In this document: in pieces, positions 33,073-41,612 of the stretch
Position numbering within the stretch: position 1 is the stretch's first letter
Layout: every line of letters starts with the position of its first letter
Source: Clostridia bacterium
GTDB taxonomy: Bacteria; Bacillota; Clostridia; UMGS1883
Assembly: GCA_017472685.1 (NCBI GenBank)
Contig: JAFUOO010000004.1
Span: 1-64,000 of the forward strand
DNA length: 64,000 nt
Reading direction: 5' to 3'
The notes under the pieces: model-generated
Database searches by the model: none
What the model saw: only the letters and a program-made list of their open reading frames with translations
Told to the model about the DNA's origin: nothing
Made by a program: the position numbers and the translations under genes

Positions 33073-34443
33073 GTGAGCATATGGGAGAGCCTGACAGAAA
33101 ACGTGGTGGGGAGGTTGAATGCAGGACGGGTTATGAGCGAAAAGGAATTTTTTGAGGCTGAGATAGCGCGCTGGAGATGTGACGAAAAGCGGAGCACCAT
33201 GATTGACGGTGAGCGTTACTTCCGCGGTGAGCACGACATTTTAAAGGCGGAGAGAACTGCCATCGGCAAGGACGGAAAGCTTAAAAAGGTGGACAACCTG
33301 CCCAACAACCGCATTGTGGACAATCAGTATCAGAGGCTGGTAAACCAAAAGGTCAACTACCTTTTAGGGCGCGAGGCTGTGCTTGACGGCGAAAGTGAGG
33401 CATACATAAAGCTATTAAAAAATGCCCTGGGGGAAAACTGGGGCAGAATGCTCAAGTGTTTGCTCAGAGATGCAATCAACATGGGTGTTGCCTGGCTTTT
33501 TGTGTATGCAGATGAGGATGGCAAGGTGGCATTCAAGCGCATTCCCGCCTATGAAGTGATTGCCTACTGGAAGGACGACGGACACACCCTGCTTGATAAG
33601 GCGGTGCGCATTTACCAGGTAGAGGGCTACAAGGGTAAGGACGAGTGTGTGCGCGAAATGGTTGAGATATACCACTCTGACCGTGTTGAAATTTTTGAGT
33701 GGGAGGAGGGCGTTTTACGCAAGTGCGAGGAGCACACCTACTTTAAGGAGCATGGCATCCCCTTGGTGGCGTTCAAGTACAACGAAAAGGAAATACCCCT
33801 TATAAAAAGGGTAAAGACCTTGCAGGATGCCCTTAACCAGACCTTGTCCGACTTTGAAAACAACATGCAGGAGGATGCGAGAAACACCATTATTGTACTG
33901 CAGAACTACGACGGCACCGACCTTGGTGAATTCAGACAGAATTTAGCTGCCTATGGTGCAGTGAAGGTGAAAACCGTTGACGGTGCCGCAGGTGACATTA
34001 AAACCTTGACCACGGATTTTAAGGCGGAGAATTATTCGGTTATTATAAACCTTATCAAAAGCTCGCTCATTGAAAATGCCATGGGCTACGATTCAAAGAG
34101 CGACAAGCTGGGCAACAACCCCAATCAGCTTGTGATGAAGAGTATGTTTTCGGACCTTGATTTGGACATGAGCGAGGCTGAGGTGGAATTCAGGTATTCC
34201 TTCAATGTGCTACGTAAGCTCTTGAACGAGTATTTTGAAATTTACGGCTACGGATATTTTGAAGAGGAAAGAGCAAACATTATTTTTAACCGTGATTGCC
34301 TCATTAACGAAAGCGAGGCTATTGACAACTGCATCAAGAGCAGGGAAATTCTCAGCGAGGAGAGCGTTCTGCTTCAGCACCCCTGGGTCAGTGATGCGAA
34401 AAACGAAATGAAAAAAAGGAGTGGCAGCAGTGGAGAGAGATGA
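33073..34443 (+). CDS. Phage portal protein (SPP1 gp6 / XkdE-like)
   Basis: 456 residues. The portal ring at the capsid vertex acts as packaging channel and tail attachment site. Family features are the NNRIVDNQYQRLVNQKVNYLLG segment near residue 80, the AFKRIPAYEVIAYW core and the long helical C-terminus. GTG at 33073 follows AGGAAGG by 8 bases. An ATG at 33037 overlaps the upstream gene and lacks a site. The gene overlaps the next one by 14 bases. Confidence 0.9.
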   Translation: MSIWESLTENVVGRLNAGRVMSEKEFFEAEIARWRCDEKRSTMIDGERYFRGEHDILKAERTAIGKDGKLKKVDNLPNNRIVDNQYQRLVNQKVNYLLGREAVLDGESEAYIKLLKNALGENWGRMLKCLLRDAINMGVAWLFVYADEDGKVAFKRIPAYEVIAYWKDDGHTLLDKAVRIYQVEGYKGKDECVREMVEIYHSDRVEIFEWEEGVLRKCEEHTYFKEHGIPLVAFKYNEKEIPLIKRVKTLQDALNQTLSDFENNMQEDARNTIIVLQNYDGTDLGEFRQNLAAYGAVKVKTVDGAAGDIKTLTTDFKAENYSVIINLIKSSLIENAMGYDSKSDKLGNNPNQLVMKSMFSDLDLDMSEAEVEFRYSFNVLRKLLNEYFEIYGYGYFEEERANIIFNRDCLINESEAIDNCIKSREILSEESVLLQHPWVSDAKNEMKKRSGSSGER

Positions 34444-34855
34444 ACTTATTGCCTTAGGGCTTGAGGATGCGGCGATAGAGCGCATTTTAGAAAATGAGCA
34501 GCAGCTTCGGGCAGATTACGAAGGCAGGATAGAAGCCGTTAAGAGAGAGTACGAGGTGGAAAGGCTTCTTAGTGAAAGCGGAGCAAGAAACGTTAAGGCT
34601 GTGCGCGCACTTGTAACGGGCGGCGATGTTGAAAGCGTTAAGGCGGAAATTGAAAGGCTTAAAAATGACGAGGAAACAAAATTTCTTTTTGAAAAGAGAG
34701 GTAGCTTTCATCCTGCAAGGAGCCCCGAAAGATTGCCCGATGTTAAGAAAAACAGCTTTGAAGAGCGCCTTAACGCCGCAAGGCGGGCGGGCAACACCAT
34801 TGAAGCAATAAGAATTAAGCAGCAGGCGGCAAGCGAAGGAGTAATGCTTTTATAA
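34430..34855 (+). CDS. Phage scaffold-like protein
   Basis: 141 residues, highly charged and predicted helical/coiled-coil (for example EQQLRADYEGRIEAVKREYE), the usual composition of GP20-type scaffolding proteins that shape the procapsid. It sits directly before the capsid gene. GTG at 34430 is chosen because AGGAG lies 8 bases upstream; a GTG nine bases earlier overlaps that site. It overlaps the portal gene, indicating translational coupling. Confidence 0.75.
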   Translation: MERDELIALGLEDAAIERILENEQQLRADYEGRIEAVKREYEVERLLSESGARNVKAVRALVTGGDVESVKAEIERLKNDEETKFLFEKRGSFHPARSPERLPDVKKNSFEERLNAARRAGNTIEAIRIKQQAASEGVMLL

Positions 34856-34925
34856 GTGATGAGTGAATAGAGAAGAGTGAATAGTTAAGGAAAGAATTTT
34901 GCATTGCAAAATTCAGATATATAAT
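34856..34925. repeat. TTATTCC-type repeat, a hairpin and a possible promoter before the capsid gene
   Basis: GTGATGAGTGAATAGAG and GAGTGAATAG (34856-34889) belong to the same family as the sequences at 40-81, 49.59 and 62.82 kb. Next is a perfect GAATTTTGC-ATT-GCAAAATTC hairpin (34894-34914) and a TATAAT at 34920-34925. This could give the capsid gene its own start or RNA end; no good -35 is visible. Confidence 0.5.
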
Positions 34926-34951
34926 TTTATTTTTTTAGGAGGAATTTATTT

Positions 34952-35908
34952 ATGGCAAATGTAACAGGAGTAGGTACAAGCTGGAATTTACCCAACTATG
35001 CAGGTGAATTGTTTACGGCGGACAGCAGCCAGACGCCGCTTCTTTCAATTATCGGCGGTCTCACAGGCGGCAGACAGACTTTATCAAGCGAATTTCCCAC
35101 AGCGGTTTTGTTTGATTATCCCGAGGCAGCACAGCCCGAAATTTCCGAAAGTGCATCGGTTAATGCACCGCAGTCAAGCCTTATTGCGCGTGAGCAGGAA
35201 ACAAACGTTGTGCAGATTCATCAGGAGGTTGTAAACCTTACATATATGAAGATGTCCAACAGCGGCAATATGTCGGGCCTCAATAGCACTATGGCAAACA
35301 GCGTTGAGGACGAAAAGGCGTTCCAGATTCATCACAAGCTTGTGAAGATTGCGCGCGATGTGGAGCACAGCTTTATTAACGGTGTGTTCAACAAGGCGAC
35401 AAGCGCAGCCGATGCAAACAAGACACGAGGTCTTATTGAGCTTACAAAGAACGGCACTACAATCGATGCCGAGGGCGGTGTGCTCACTAAGAGCATGCTT
35501 GACTCACTCTATCGCTCCATGGCTGAAGCGGGTGCATACTTTGACAACATGGTAATGTTCCTGCCTGCATACCAGAAGCAGGTGCTTACAGACATTTACG
35601 CAAAGGAATTCAATGCCACAATGAGCACACGCGAAACAATCGGCGGTGTGAGCATTGCACAGATTGAAACCGACTTTTTCCGTATGGGCGTTGTGTGGGA
35701 CCGCTTTATGCCCCGTGACACAATTTTGATTGCTGACGTGGCACACATTGCACCCGTGTTCCAGGCTGTGCCCGAAAAGGGTGTAATTTTTGAAGAGCAG
35801 CTTGCAAAGACAGGCGCATCCGACATGATTCAGATCTATTCTCAGATTGGTCTTGCGCATGGTCCTGCATTTTTACACGGCTCTATCACAAATCTTGCAG
35901 TGGCGTAA
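34952..35908 (+). CDS. Major capsid protein (SU10/DUF5309-like)
   Basis: 318 residues, start after AGGAGG. It resembles the SU10-type major capsid proteins of HK97 fold: the N-terminal GELFTADSSQTPLLSIIGGL segment, a central stretch around FQIHHKLVKIARDVEHSFING, and ETDFFRMGVVWDRFMPRDTI near the end. No separate prohead protease gene is seen nearby, and no long N-terminal delta domain is present, in line with a separate scaffold protein. Confidence 0.87.
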   Translation: MANVTGVGTSWNLPNYAGELFTADSSQTPLLSIIGGLTGGRQTLSSEFPTAVLFDYPEAAQPEISESASVNAPQSSLIAREQETNVVQIHQEVVNLTYMKMSNSGNMSGLNSTMANSVEDEKAFQIHHKLVKIARDVEHSFINGVFNKATSAADANKTRGLIELTKNGTTIDAEGGVLTKSMLDSLYRSMAEAGAYFDNMVMFLPAYQKQVLTDIYAKEFNATMSTRETIGGVSIAQIETDFFRMGVVWDRFMPRDTILIADVAHIAPVFQAVPEKGVIFEEQLAKTGASDMIQIYSQIGLAHGPAFLHGSITNLAVA

Positions 35909-35920
35909 GAAGGGGTTTGA

Positions 35921-36271
35921 ATGACAGATACACAGAAGTTAAGAGAGCGGCTTTCCGACATGGGCTTTGAGGTTGAGGAAAACGAGGAGGATGTGCTTAA
36001 AAGGGCACTTTCACGCGCAGAGCAGACACTTATGAACTACTGCAACTGTGAAAGCGTGCCCGAGGAGCTTTACTTTGCGCTTCTTGACATGGCGGCGGGA
36101 GAATATCTCGCCTCCATTCATTGCCGTGGCGGAGAAAACGATAACGTAAAGAGCCTTTCCGAGGGCGATATGTCCATTAGCTTCGGCGAGGGCGGTGTGG
36201 AAACAACTATTGACGAGCTCTTCAAAAGAGGCAGGGAGGAAATGCTATCCTTCAGGAGGCTGAGATGGTAG
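35921..36271 (+). CDS. Phage head-tail connector protein
   Basis: 116 residues, mostly helical, with the LSRAEQTLMNYCNC and LYFALLDMAAGEYL helices typical of gp6/gp15-type head completion (adaptor) proteins that sit under the portal. A C-terminal SISFGEGG stretch is the usual loop of this group. It overlaps the next gene by seven bases. The assignment relies partly on position after the capsid gene. Confidence 0.75.
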   Translation: MTDTQKLRERLSDMGFEVEENEEDVLKRALSRAEQTLMNYCNCESVPEELYFALLDMAAGEYLASIHCRGGENDNVKSLSEGDMSISFGEGGVETTIDELFKRGREEMLSFRRLRW

Positions 36272-36633
36272 AAAAGGTTAAGCGGGCTATTGCTCCCTTT
36301 TATACGGACAGGTGCACCGTTTATGAAAAAAAAGCGGTGAATGTAAACGGGCGAACATGCTTTGAAAAGGTTGTAAAGTATGAAAGTGTTCCCTGCAGGA
36401 TTTCGTCAAAGGCATACCTTTTCGGGGAGAGTGCCGCAAGCGAAAGCAAAAATACGCTTAAGCTCAGCAAGAAAACACGTGTGTTCTTGCCCACGGAGTA
36501 CATAATCTCCCCCGGCAGCATTATTGAGGTTACAACAAAGGGACACAAAAAAGCCTTTGCAAAAAGCGGCGACATGAGCTTTTACGACACACATAACGAG
36601 GTTATGGTGGAGCTTTTGAAAAACTACGCATAG
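36265..36633 (+). CDS. Phage head closure / stopper-like protein (XkdH position)
   Basis: 122 residues, beta-rich in appearance (DRCTVYEKKAVNVNGRTCFE, VFLPTEYIISPGSIIEVT). Size, composition and place between the connector and the tail terminator match XkdH-type head closure proteins, which seal the head after packaging. No decisive motif is visible. Confidence 0.65.
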   Translation: MVEKVKRAIAPFYTDRCTVYEKKAVNVNGRTCFEKVVKYESVPCRISSKAYLFGESAASESKNTLKLSKKTRVFLPTEYIISPGSIIEVTTKGHKKAFAKSGDMSFYDTHNEVMVELLKNYA

Positions 36634-36647
36634 GGCGGTGAACGAAT

Positions 36648-37088
36648 ATGGTGGACAAGCTTATCGGTGCACTGGCACAAAGCATTGAAAAGGCACTTGA
36701 CGGTGAATACATCATTTACACGGAGGATGTACATCAGAATGCTGAAAAGCCCTGCATTTTTGTCCGGTGTGAAAGTGCCGAAAGGGTACAGATGCTTAAC
36801 AGACACTTTTTTGTGAGGGTAAACGTTAAGCTTACAGTTGAGCCGGGCAGCGACGAGAAAAATGCCCGGACCGAGGCCTTAGTGGCAAAGCTTTTTAACG
36901 TGCTTGGCATGGTGGAGGCAGGCGGTGTGTGCTTTAACGGGCGCAAAATACATGGAAAGTGGGCTGAGGGCAGCTTCGTTGTCGGGTGTATTTACGATAT
37001 GTGGCAAGAGAAGATAAAAGAGTGTGACCTTATGGAAAAAATCGAAGTGAAAGGAATAGGGCATGGAGGAGCGGTATACGAAGAGTGA
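36648..37088 (+). CDS. Phage tail terminator-like protein (DUF6838)
   Basis: 146 residues. The sequence (IYTEDVHQNAEKPCIFVRC and FFVRVNVKLTVEPGSDEK) resembles DUF6838 proteins, found at the tail terminator/completion position of PBSX-like phages. Tail terminators cap the tube and sheath so the tail can join the head. Its end overlaps a 50-residue gene by 26 bases. Confidence 0.7.
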   Translation: MVDKLIGALAQSIEKALDGEYIIYTEDVHQNAEKPCIFVRCESAERVQMLNRHFFVRVNVKLTVEPGSDEKNARTEALVAKLFNVLGMVEAGGVCFNGRKIHGKWAEGSFVVGCIYDMWQEKIKECDLMEKIEVKGIGHGGAVYEE

Positions 37089-37215
37089 GATAAAACAGTC
37101 GGAAAGATTTAAAGCAAGGTGTGATGCTGTGGAGGCACTCCTTAAAGAGGATGTGTGCTACAGCATCGAAGAGGCTGAGGAAATTATAGAAGGATTTATG
37201 AAAGGATGTGTATGA
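37063..37215 (+). CDS. Small phage protein (50 aa)
   Basis: 50 residues (begins MEERYTKSEIKQSERF), helical and charged, with two cysteines. It starts inside the tail terminator gene after AAAGGAATAGGG and ends two bases before the sheath gene. The KSEIKQSERF start and the later YSIEEAEEII segment resemble short helical proteins found before sheath genes in PBSX-like elements. Overlap with both neighbours supports a genuine coding region. Function unknown. Confidence 0.65.
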   Translation: MEERYTKSEIKQSERFKARCDAVEALLKEDVCYSIEEAEEIIEGFMKGCV

Positions 37216-37216
37216 T

Positions 37217-38518
37217 ATGGCATTGGGCGGAGGCAGTTTTACAAATTACAATAAGGTTTTGCCCGGTACATATATAAACTTTGTGTCCAGCGCAAATGTT
37301 TCAGGAGCAGTAGGCGACAGAGGTGTGTGCGCCGTTGCCATGGAGCTTGACTGGGGCAAGGAGGGAGAAATGGTTGCCGTGACAGCGGAGGAGTTTAATA
37401 AAAACAGTCTTAAGCTTTTCGGCTATACGGTGACAAGCAGTAAGCTTAACCCTCTTAAGGATTTGTTCATGAACGCATCGCTGACCTATGTGTACAGATT
37501 GGGCACAGGCGTGAAGGCAAGCTGCAGTCTTGGCGAGGCTAAGTGTTCGGGTGTGGCAGGTAATGCCATAAAAATTAAGGTTGCGGCAAATATTGACGAT
37601 GCTGCCCTTTTTGATGTGACTACATATTTCAGAGGCAGCAGGGTGGATACCCAGTGTGTTACTGATGCCACCACTCTTACAGACAACGACTACGTACATT
37701 GGGACACAGAGTGTACCCTGACAGCAGGCATTGTTGATATGACAGGCGGCGCCAATGCCCGCGTGACAGGTGCTGATTATCAGGCATTCCTTGATGCAGC
37801 TGAGGCAGTACGCTTCAACACCCTTGCTGTGGCGAGCGAGGATAATGAGGTTAACAGCCTTGTGGCGGCATATACAAAGCGCATGCGTACAGAGCGCGGC
37901 ATTAAGTTCCAGAGCGTGCTTTATAACTGCGAGGCTGACGATATGGGCATTATCAACGTGGCTACCCCTGCGACATCAGTAGGCTTTTCCCACGCTTCAC
38001 TTGTGTGGTTTGTGGCAGGTGCTACGGCGGGCTGCAGTGTTAACAAGAGCCTTACAAACAAGGTTTATAACGGCAGCTTCAATGTGACAAACAACTACAC
38101 CCAGTCTGAGCTTGAGGAGGGCATAAAGGCAGGCAAGCTCCTTTTGCACCGTGTGGACGGCACCTTAAGGGTGCTTTGCGACATAAATTCCTTAGTGAAT
38201 ACAACGGCGGAAGTGGGCGATGTGTTCAAGGAAAACCAGACCGTGAGAATTGTGGACCAGATTGCATACGATGATGCTACACTTTTTACAACAAAGTATT
38301 TGGGTGTGGTGCCTAACGACGAGGCAGGCAGACTTTCCTTGTGGAACGACATTGTTGAGCACAGAAAGAGCCTGCAGAGAATGCGTGCCATTGAAAACTT
38401 CAAGGACGAGGATGTTAGGGTGGAAAGAGGCAACAGCAAGACGAGCGTTGTGATTTCCTGCGCAATTTGTCCCATTAATTCTATGACACAGCTTTACATG
38501 ACAACTACATTGGAATAG
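37217..38518 (+). CDS. Contractile tail sheath protein (XkdK-like)
   Basis: 433 residues. It starts MALGGGSFTNYNKVLPGTYIN, the hallmark opening of XkdK-type sheath proteins, and ends with CAICPINSMTQLYMTTTLE, the conserved C-terminal strand that links neighbouring subunits. The sheath contracts to drive the tube through the target envelope. ATG at 37217 follows AAAGGATG; a GTG nine bases earlier is less likely. Confidence 0.95.
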   Translation: MALGGGSFTNYNKVLPGTYINFVSSANVSGAVGDRGVCAVAMELDWGKEGEMVAVTAEEFNKNSLKLFGYTVTSSKLNPLKDLFMNASLTYVYRLGTGVKASCSLGEAKCSGVAGNAIKIKVAANIDDAALFDVTTYFRGSRVDTQCVTDATTLTDNDYVHWDTECTLTAGIVDMTGGANARVTGADYQAFLDAAEAVRFNTLAVASEDNEVNSLVAAYTKRMRTERGIKFQSVLYNCEADDMGIINVATPATSVGFSHASLVWFVAGATAGCSVNKSLTNKVYNGSFNVTNNYTQSELEEGIKAGKLLLHRVDGTLRVLCDINSLVNTTAEVGDVFKENQTVRIVDQIAYDDATLFTTKYLGVVPNDEAGRLSLWNDIVEHRKSLQRMRAIENFKDEDVRVERGNSKTSVVISCAICPINSMTQLYMTTTLE

Positions 38519-38528
38519 GAGGAGAAGT

Positions 38529-39002
38529 ATGGCGGCTATAACTATGAAGGGCAGTGACGCTGTATCGGCATCTCTTGCGGAGTGCTACGTTACCATTGGT
38601 GACAACAGATACAACTTCATGCAGATGATTAATTTTGAGGCTTCTATTACAAAAAACAAGACAACCGTGCCCATTTTAGGGCAGACAGGCAGAGGCAACA
38701 AGGCCAACGGCTGGAAGGGTGTTTTCCGCGGTAAGGCACATTACAATCAGTCGGTGTTCAGAACACTCCTCATGGAGTACAAGGAAACGGGCGAGGATGT
38801 GTATTTCGACATTCTTATTACAAACAATGACCCTGCGAGTGAAGCGGGCAAGCAGACGGTTATTTTTACGGGCTGCAACATTGACGGCGGTATTCTTGCG
38901 GCATTTGATGCCGAGGGCGATTACCTTTCTGAGGAAATTACGGGCACCTTTGAGGACTTCAAGCTGCCTGAAAAGTTCAAGGTATTAAGCGGCATGAAGT
39001 AA
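38529..39002 (+). CDS. Tail tube protein (XkdM-like)
   Basis: 157 residues, XkdM-family tube protein: MKGSDAVSASLAECYVTIGDNRY, a central GNKANGWKGVFRGKAHYNQS and the FTGCNIDGGILAAFDAEGDY strand are family features. Stacked hexamers form the inner tube of the contractile tail. Preceded by GGAGGAG and followed after 40 bases by a GAAA-capped hairpin. Confidence 0.93.
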   Translation: MAAITMKGSDAVSASLAECYVTIGDNRYNFMQMINFEASITKNKTTVPILGQTGRGNKANGWKGVFRGKAHYNQSVFRTLLMEYKETGEDVYFDILITNNDPASEAGKQTVIFTGCNIDGGILAAFDAEGDYLSEEITGTFEDFKLPEKFKVLSGMK

Positions 39003-39040
39003 GAAAGCGTGTCGAAAAAGAGGGTTATGGAGAGTTTGAG

Positions 39041-39064
39041 GAGAAGGCGGAAACGCCTTCTCCG
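39041..39064 (+). other. Perfect GAAA-tetraloop hairpin between tube and chaperone genes
   Basis: GGAGAAGGCG-GAAA-CGCCTTCTCC: a 10-base GC-rich stem with a stable GNRA loop, no T run after it, ending 5 bases before the AGGAG of the next gene. It could protect the abundant tube mRNA or block read-through. Confidence 0.7.
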
Positions 39065-39078
39065 GATAGGAGATTGAA

Positions 39079-39489
39079 ATGGAAAACTTAAAGCTGTTTT
39101 TAAAGGAAAACAAAATTAAACGCCAGAGTGCATTTTATGCGGCTACAGAAAGCATGAAGGACGAAAACGGCGAGGCACTTAAGTGGGAAATAAGAGCTGT
39201 TACAACGCTTGAGGACGAAAAAATCCGCGAGGAATGCTTAAAAGAGGCAAAAAGAGGAGTAAAGCTTGACTACAACCTTTACCTTAAGAAGCTGGCAGTG
39301 GCAAGCGTTGTGTATCCGCCACTATATAATGCGGCTTTGCAGGACTCGTACAATGTGCACTCGGCTGAGGCATTGCTTTCGGAAATGGTGGACAACCCCG
39401 GCGAATATCAGGAGCTTTTGAGGTTTGTGCAGAAAATGAACGGCTTTGATGTGAAGCTAAGTGACAAGGTGGATGAAGCAAAAAACTGA
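39079..39489 (+). CDS. Tail assembly chaperone, short form (XkdN-like, gpG equivalent)
   Basis: 136 residues. It resembles XkdN-family tail assembly chaperones (MENLKLFLKENKIKRQ start; AVASVVYPPLYNAALQDSY centre). In related phages this protein coats the tape measure before tube assembly. Its last codons GCA AAA AAC just before TGA form the slippery heptamer A AAA AAC (39480-39486), so a fraction of ribosomes should make the longer form described separately. AGGAG precedes the ATG. Confidence 0.88.
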   Translation: MENLKLFLKENKIKRQSAFYAATESMKDENGEALKWEIRAVTTLEDEKIREECLKEAKRGVKLDYNLYLKKLAVASVVYPPLYNAALQDSYNVHSAEALLSEMVDNPGEYQELLRFVQKMNGFDVKLSDKVDEAKN

Positions 39490-39638
39490 TTTGTGAAGGT
39501 GACGGTCAGGCTGTTTATGCCTACTGGTGCCTTCACAATTTAGGCATGAGACCGTCGGAATTTATAAAGATGAGCAGAAACGAGCTTGCTTTTATTATTG
39601 CGGCGGTGGATATTTACAACGAAAGGCGGGGTGCGTAA
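39079..39638 (+). CDS. Tail assembly chaperone, -1 frameshift product (gpGT equivalent)
   Basis: Slipping back one base at A AAA AAC (39480-39486) continues in frame from CTG at 39486 to TAA at 39636-39638 and adds 50 residues: LICEGDGQAVYAYWC onward, including LHNLGMRPSEFIKMSRNELA and ending NERRGA. The extension has its own phage-like composition and a WCLHNLGMRPSEF stretch like the T domains of other phages, so it is not random read-through. It ends three bases before the next gene. The equivalent -1 shift in phage lambda produces gpGT, which recruits tube subunits. Confidence 0.85.
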
Positions 39639-39641
39639 AAA

Positions 39642-40271
39642 ATGTATATGCTTTATATTGACAATGTGCTTTTTCCCGTGGCACCCGGAAAAATTGTTAC
39701 CCAGACCGAAATTGAAAACGAAACCTATGCTTTAGTTGACGGAAGCAGGGTGAACAGAAGCGGCGGCAGAGGGCTTAAGAAAATTTCCTTTGAGCTTTTG
39801 CTGCCCATGAAAAAGTATCCCTTTGCACATTACGAGGTTAAATACTGCGACGGAGAATACTACGTTGAGCTTTTAAACCATATTGCGGATGAAAACGAGC
39901 CCGTGAGCTTCGATTTGTACCGAAGCTATGCAGGCAGTGAGGTTGTGTACCTTACCAGCATGAAGGTGCTGATTGAAAAAATTTCGGTTGTGGAGGATGC
40001 GGAAAATTCGCCCGATATTTTAGTGAGCGTTGTGCTGCGCGAGCACAGAAGCGTGAGTACAAAAACCATTACACAAAAGGACGAATACGTAAGAAAAGAG
40101 GATAGCTATACCCTGCCTGAAACCTACAGAGTGCAACAGGGCGACAGCTTGTGGCTTATAAGCAAGCGCTTTTACGGCGACGGGGCAAGGTATGTGTATC
40201 TTGCCGAGATTAATTCCATAAAGAAGCCCTATACAATTTATACGGGTCAGCAGTTGAAGCTGAGGGAGTAG
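39642..40271 (+). CDS. LysM-domain baseplate protein (XkdP-like)
   Basis: 209 residues. The N-terminal part matches XkdP-type tail proteins (MYMLYIDNVLFPVAPGKI). The last 50 residues form a LysM module (TYRVQQGDSLWLISKRFYGDG to GQQLKLRE) thought to bind peptidoglycan-like structures or hub proteins at the tail tip. In PBSX the gene order is xkdN, xkdO (tape measure), xkdP; here this gene follows the chaperone directly, so the tape measure gene is absent from its usual place. Confidence 0.9.
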   Translation: MYMLYIDNVLFPVAPGKIVTQTEIENETYALVDGSRVNRSGGRGLKKISFELLLPMKKYPFAHYEVKYCDGEYYVELLNHIADENEPVSFDLYRSYAGSEVVYLTSMKVLIEKISVVEDAENSPDILVSVVLREHRSVSTKTITQKDEYVRKEDSYTLPETYRVQQGDSLWLISKRFYGDGARYVYLAEINSIKKPYTIYTGQQLKLRE

Positions 40272-40276
40272 TTTGC

Positions 40277-41305
40277 GTGACGATTATAAAAAACAAAAAC
40301 AAGTTTGACAAAAGCACATACCGCGAGGTTTTTGATGTAGAAACAAAAGAGAGCAGGCTGAAAATTTACATAAAGAGCGCTCTTAAGGTTTACGAGGTGT
40401 TCGCGGTGGACACCGTAGTGATTGACAAGGAGGAATTCTGCGCGTCACGCCTGACCTTTCACCTTCTGAAGGACGAGGTTATCAGTTTTAATCAGGGCGA
40501 TGCGGTGAGCGTAAAGTATGACGGAGAGGTGCTTTTTTACGGGTACGTGTTTTCAAAGTCGAGAGATAAAAAGGGTCTTATAAAGGTTGAGTGCTACGAC
40601 CAGCTCCGATACATGAAAAACCGCCGAAGCTACACACGCGGCAGCATGAGCCTTAGTGAAATTGTGCGAAAGATTGGTGATGAATGTGCACTGCACATAG
40701 GAGAGGTTGACTTGTCCGATACCCTTCTTTCGCCCGTTGCGGCAGACAATGTGAGCTTGCTTGATGTTGTGAAAAAGGCCTGCGCGGAAACAAGGCGCAT
40801 ATCCGGAAGAAGATATATTCTCTACGACGACGGCGGAAAGCTTAATCTTAAGGACGAAAAAGAGCTTGTGCTCGATGTGCTTATTGACCCCTCCCAGGCT
40901 GAAAATTTCATCTACAGCGACACCATTGACCGTGATGTGTACAATATGGTACAGCTCTACAGCGACACAAAACGGCTTAACCTGAGGGAAGTTACAACCT
41001 TTACAGACAAGGAGACAATGGACCGATGGGGCACCTTGATACTTACAAAAAAGGCAACCGACCCTGCTCGCGCCTATTCCGAGGGGAAAATACTTTTGGA
41101 CGAATACAACAGAATTAACCGCACCATTGTGCTTAAGAGGGTAGAGGGGGATGTGCGGTTTGTCCCCGGGTGCTCTGTGATGCTGAAAATGGTCATGGGC
41201 GATCTTGCCTTTGACGGCTATGTGCGCATAAAGCGGGCGGTGCACACCTTTAAGAACAATTTCTATCGGACAGATTTATATGTAGACGGGAGTGAGGTAG
41301 AATGA
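40277..41305 (+). CDS. Baseplate hub protein (XkdQ-like)
   Basis: 342 residues, GTG start after GGGAG. It resembles XkdQ/YqbQ and gpD-like hub proteins, with beta-rich domains (FEVFAVDTVVIDKEEFCASRL, then VKYDGEVLFYGYVFSKSRDK) and the helical SLSEIVRKIGDECAL segment. It forms the central hub that connects tube to spike. It overlaps the next gene by four bases (ATGA). Confidence 0.87.
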   Translation: MTIIKNKNKFDKSTYREVFDVETKESRLKIYIKSALKVYEVFAVDTVVIDKEEFCASRLTFHLLKDEVISFNQGDAVSVKYDGEVLFYGYVFSKSRDKKGLIKVECYDQLRYMKNRRSYTRGSMSLSEIVRKIGDECALHIGEVDLSDTLLSPVAADNVSLLDVVKKACAETRRISGRRYILYDDGGKLNLKDEKELVLDVLIDPSQAENFIYSDTIDRDVYNMVQLYSDTKRLNLREVTTFTDKETMDRWGTLILTKKATDPARAYSEGKILLDEYNRINRTIVLKRVEGDVRFVPGCSVMLKMVMGDLAFDGYVRIKRAVHTFKNNFYRTDLYVDGSEVE

Positions 41306-41601
41306 ACCTTGCAGAGGCTATTAAGCAGTGCTCCATGGATGCATGGGAGACAAGTGTGCCCTGCGATGTGATGCTGGGTGTGGTGACGGGCACCGACCCT
41401 GTAAAAATTACAATAGGCGAGATTAAAATACCTGCGGAGCTTTTGTATGTGCCGGAGCATCTTACCTACAGAGAGGAAGAGATAAAGCTTGGAGTTTACG
41501 AGAGGACAGTGGTTATAAACAAGGGGCTCAGCGCGGGTGATGAGGTTATTGTTATGAGAAAAAGCGGCGGAGGCGGCTATGCTGTGATAGGTAAACTGTA
41601 A
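41302..41601 (+). CDS. XkdR-like protein (DUF2577)
   Basis: 99 residues, a DUF2577 baseplate protein. The N-terminal MNLAEAIKQCSMDAWETSVPCDVMLGVV and the C-terminal GDEVIVMRKSGGGGYAVIGKL strand are characteristic. Probably a small OB-fold part of the hub or spike. ATGA overlap with the hub gene. Confidence 0.88.
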   Translation: MNLAEAIKQCSMDAWETSVPCDVMLGVVTGTDPVKITIGEIKIPAELLYVPEHLTYREEEIKLGVYERTVVINKGLSAGDEVIVMRKSGGGGYAVIGKL

Positions 41602-41612
41602 GGAGGGGTTGA

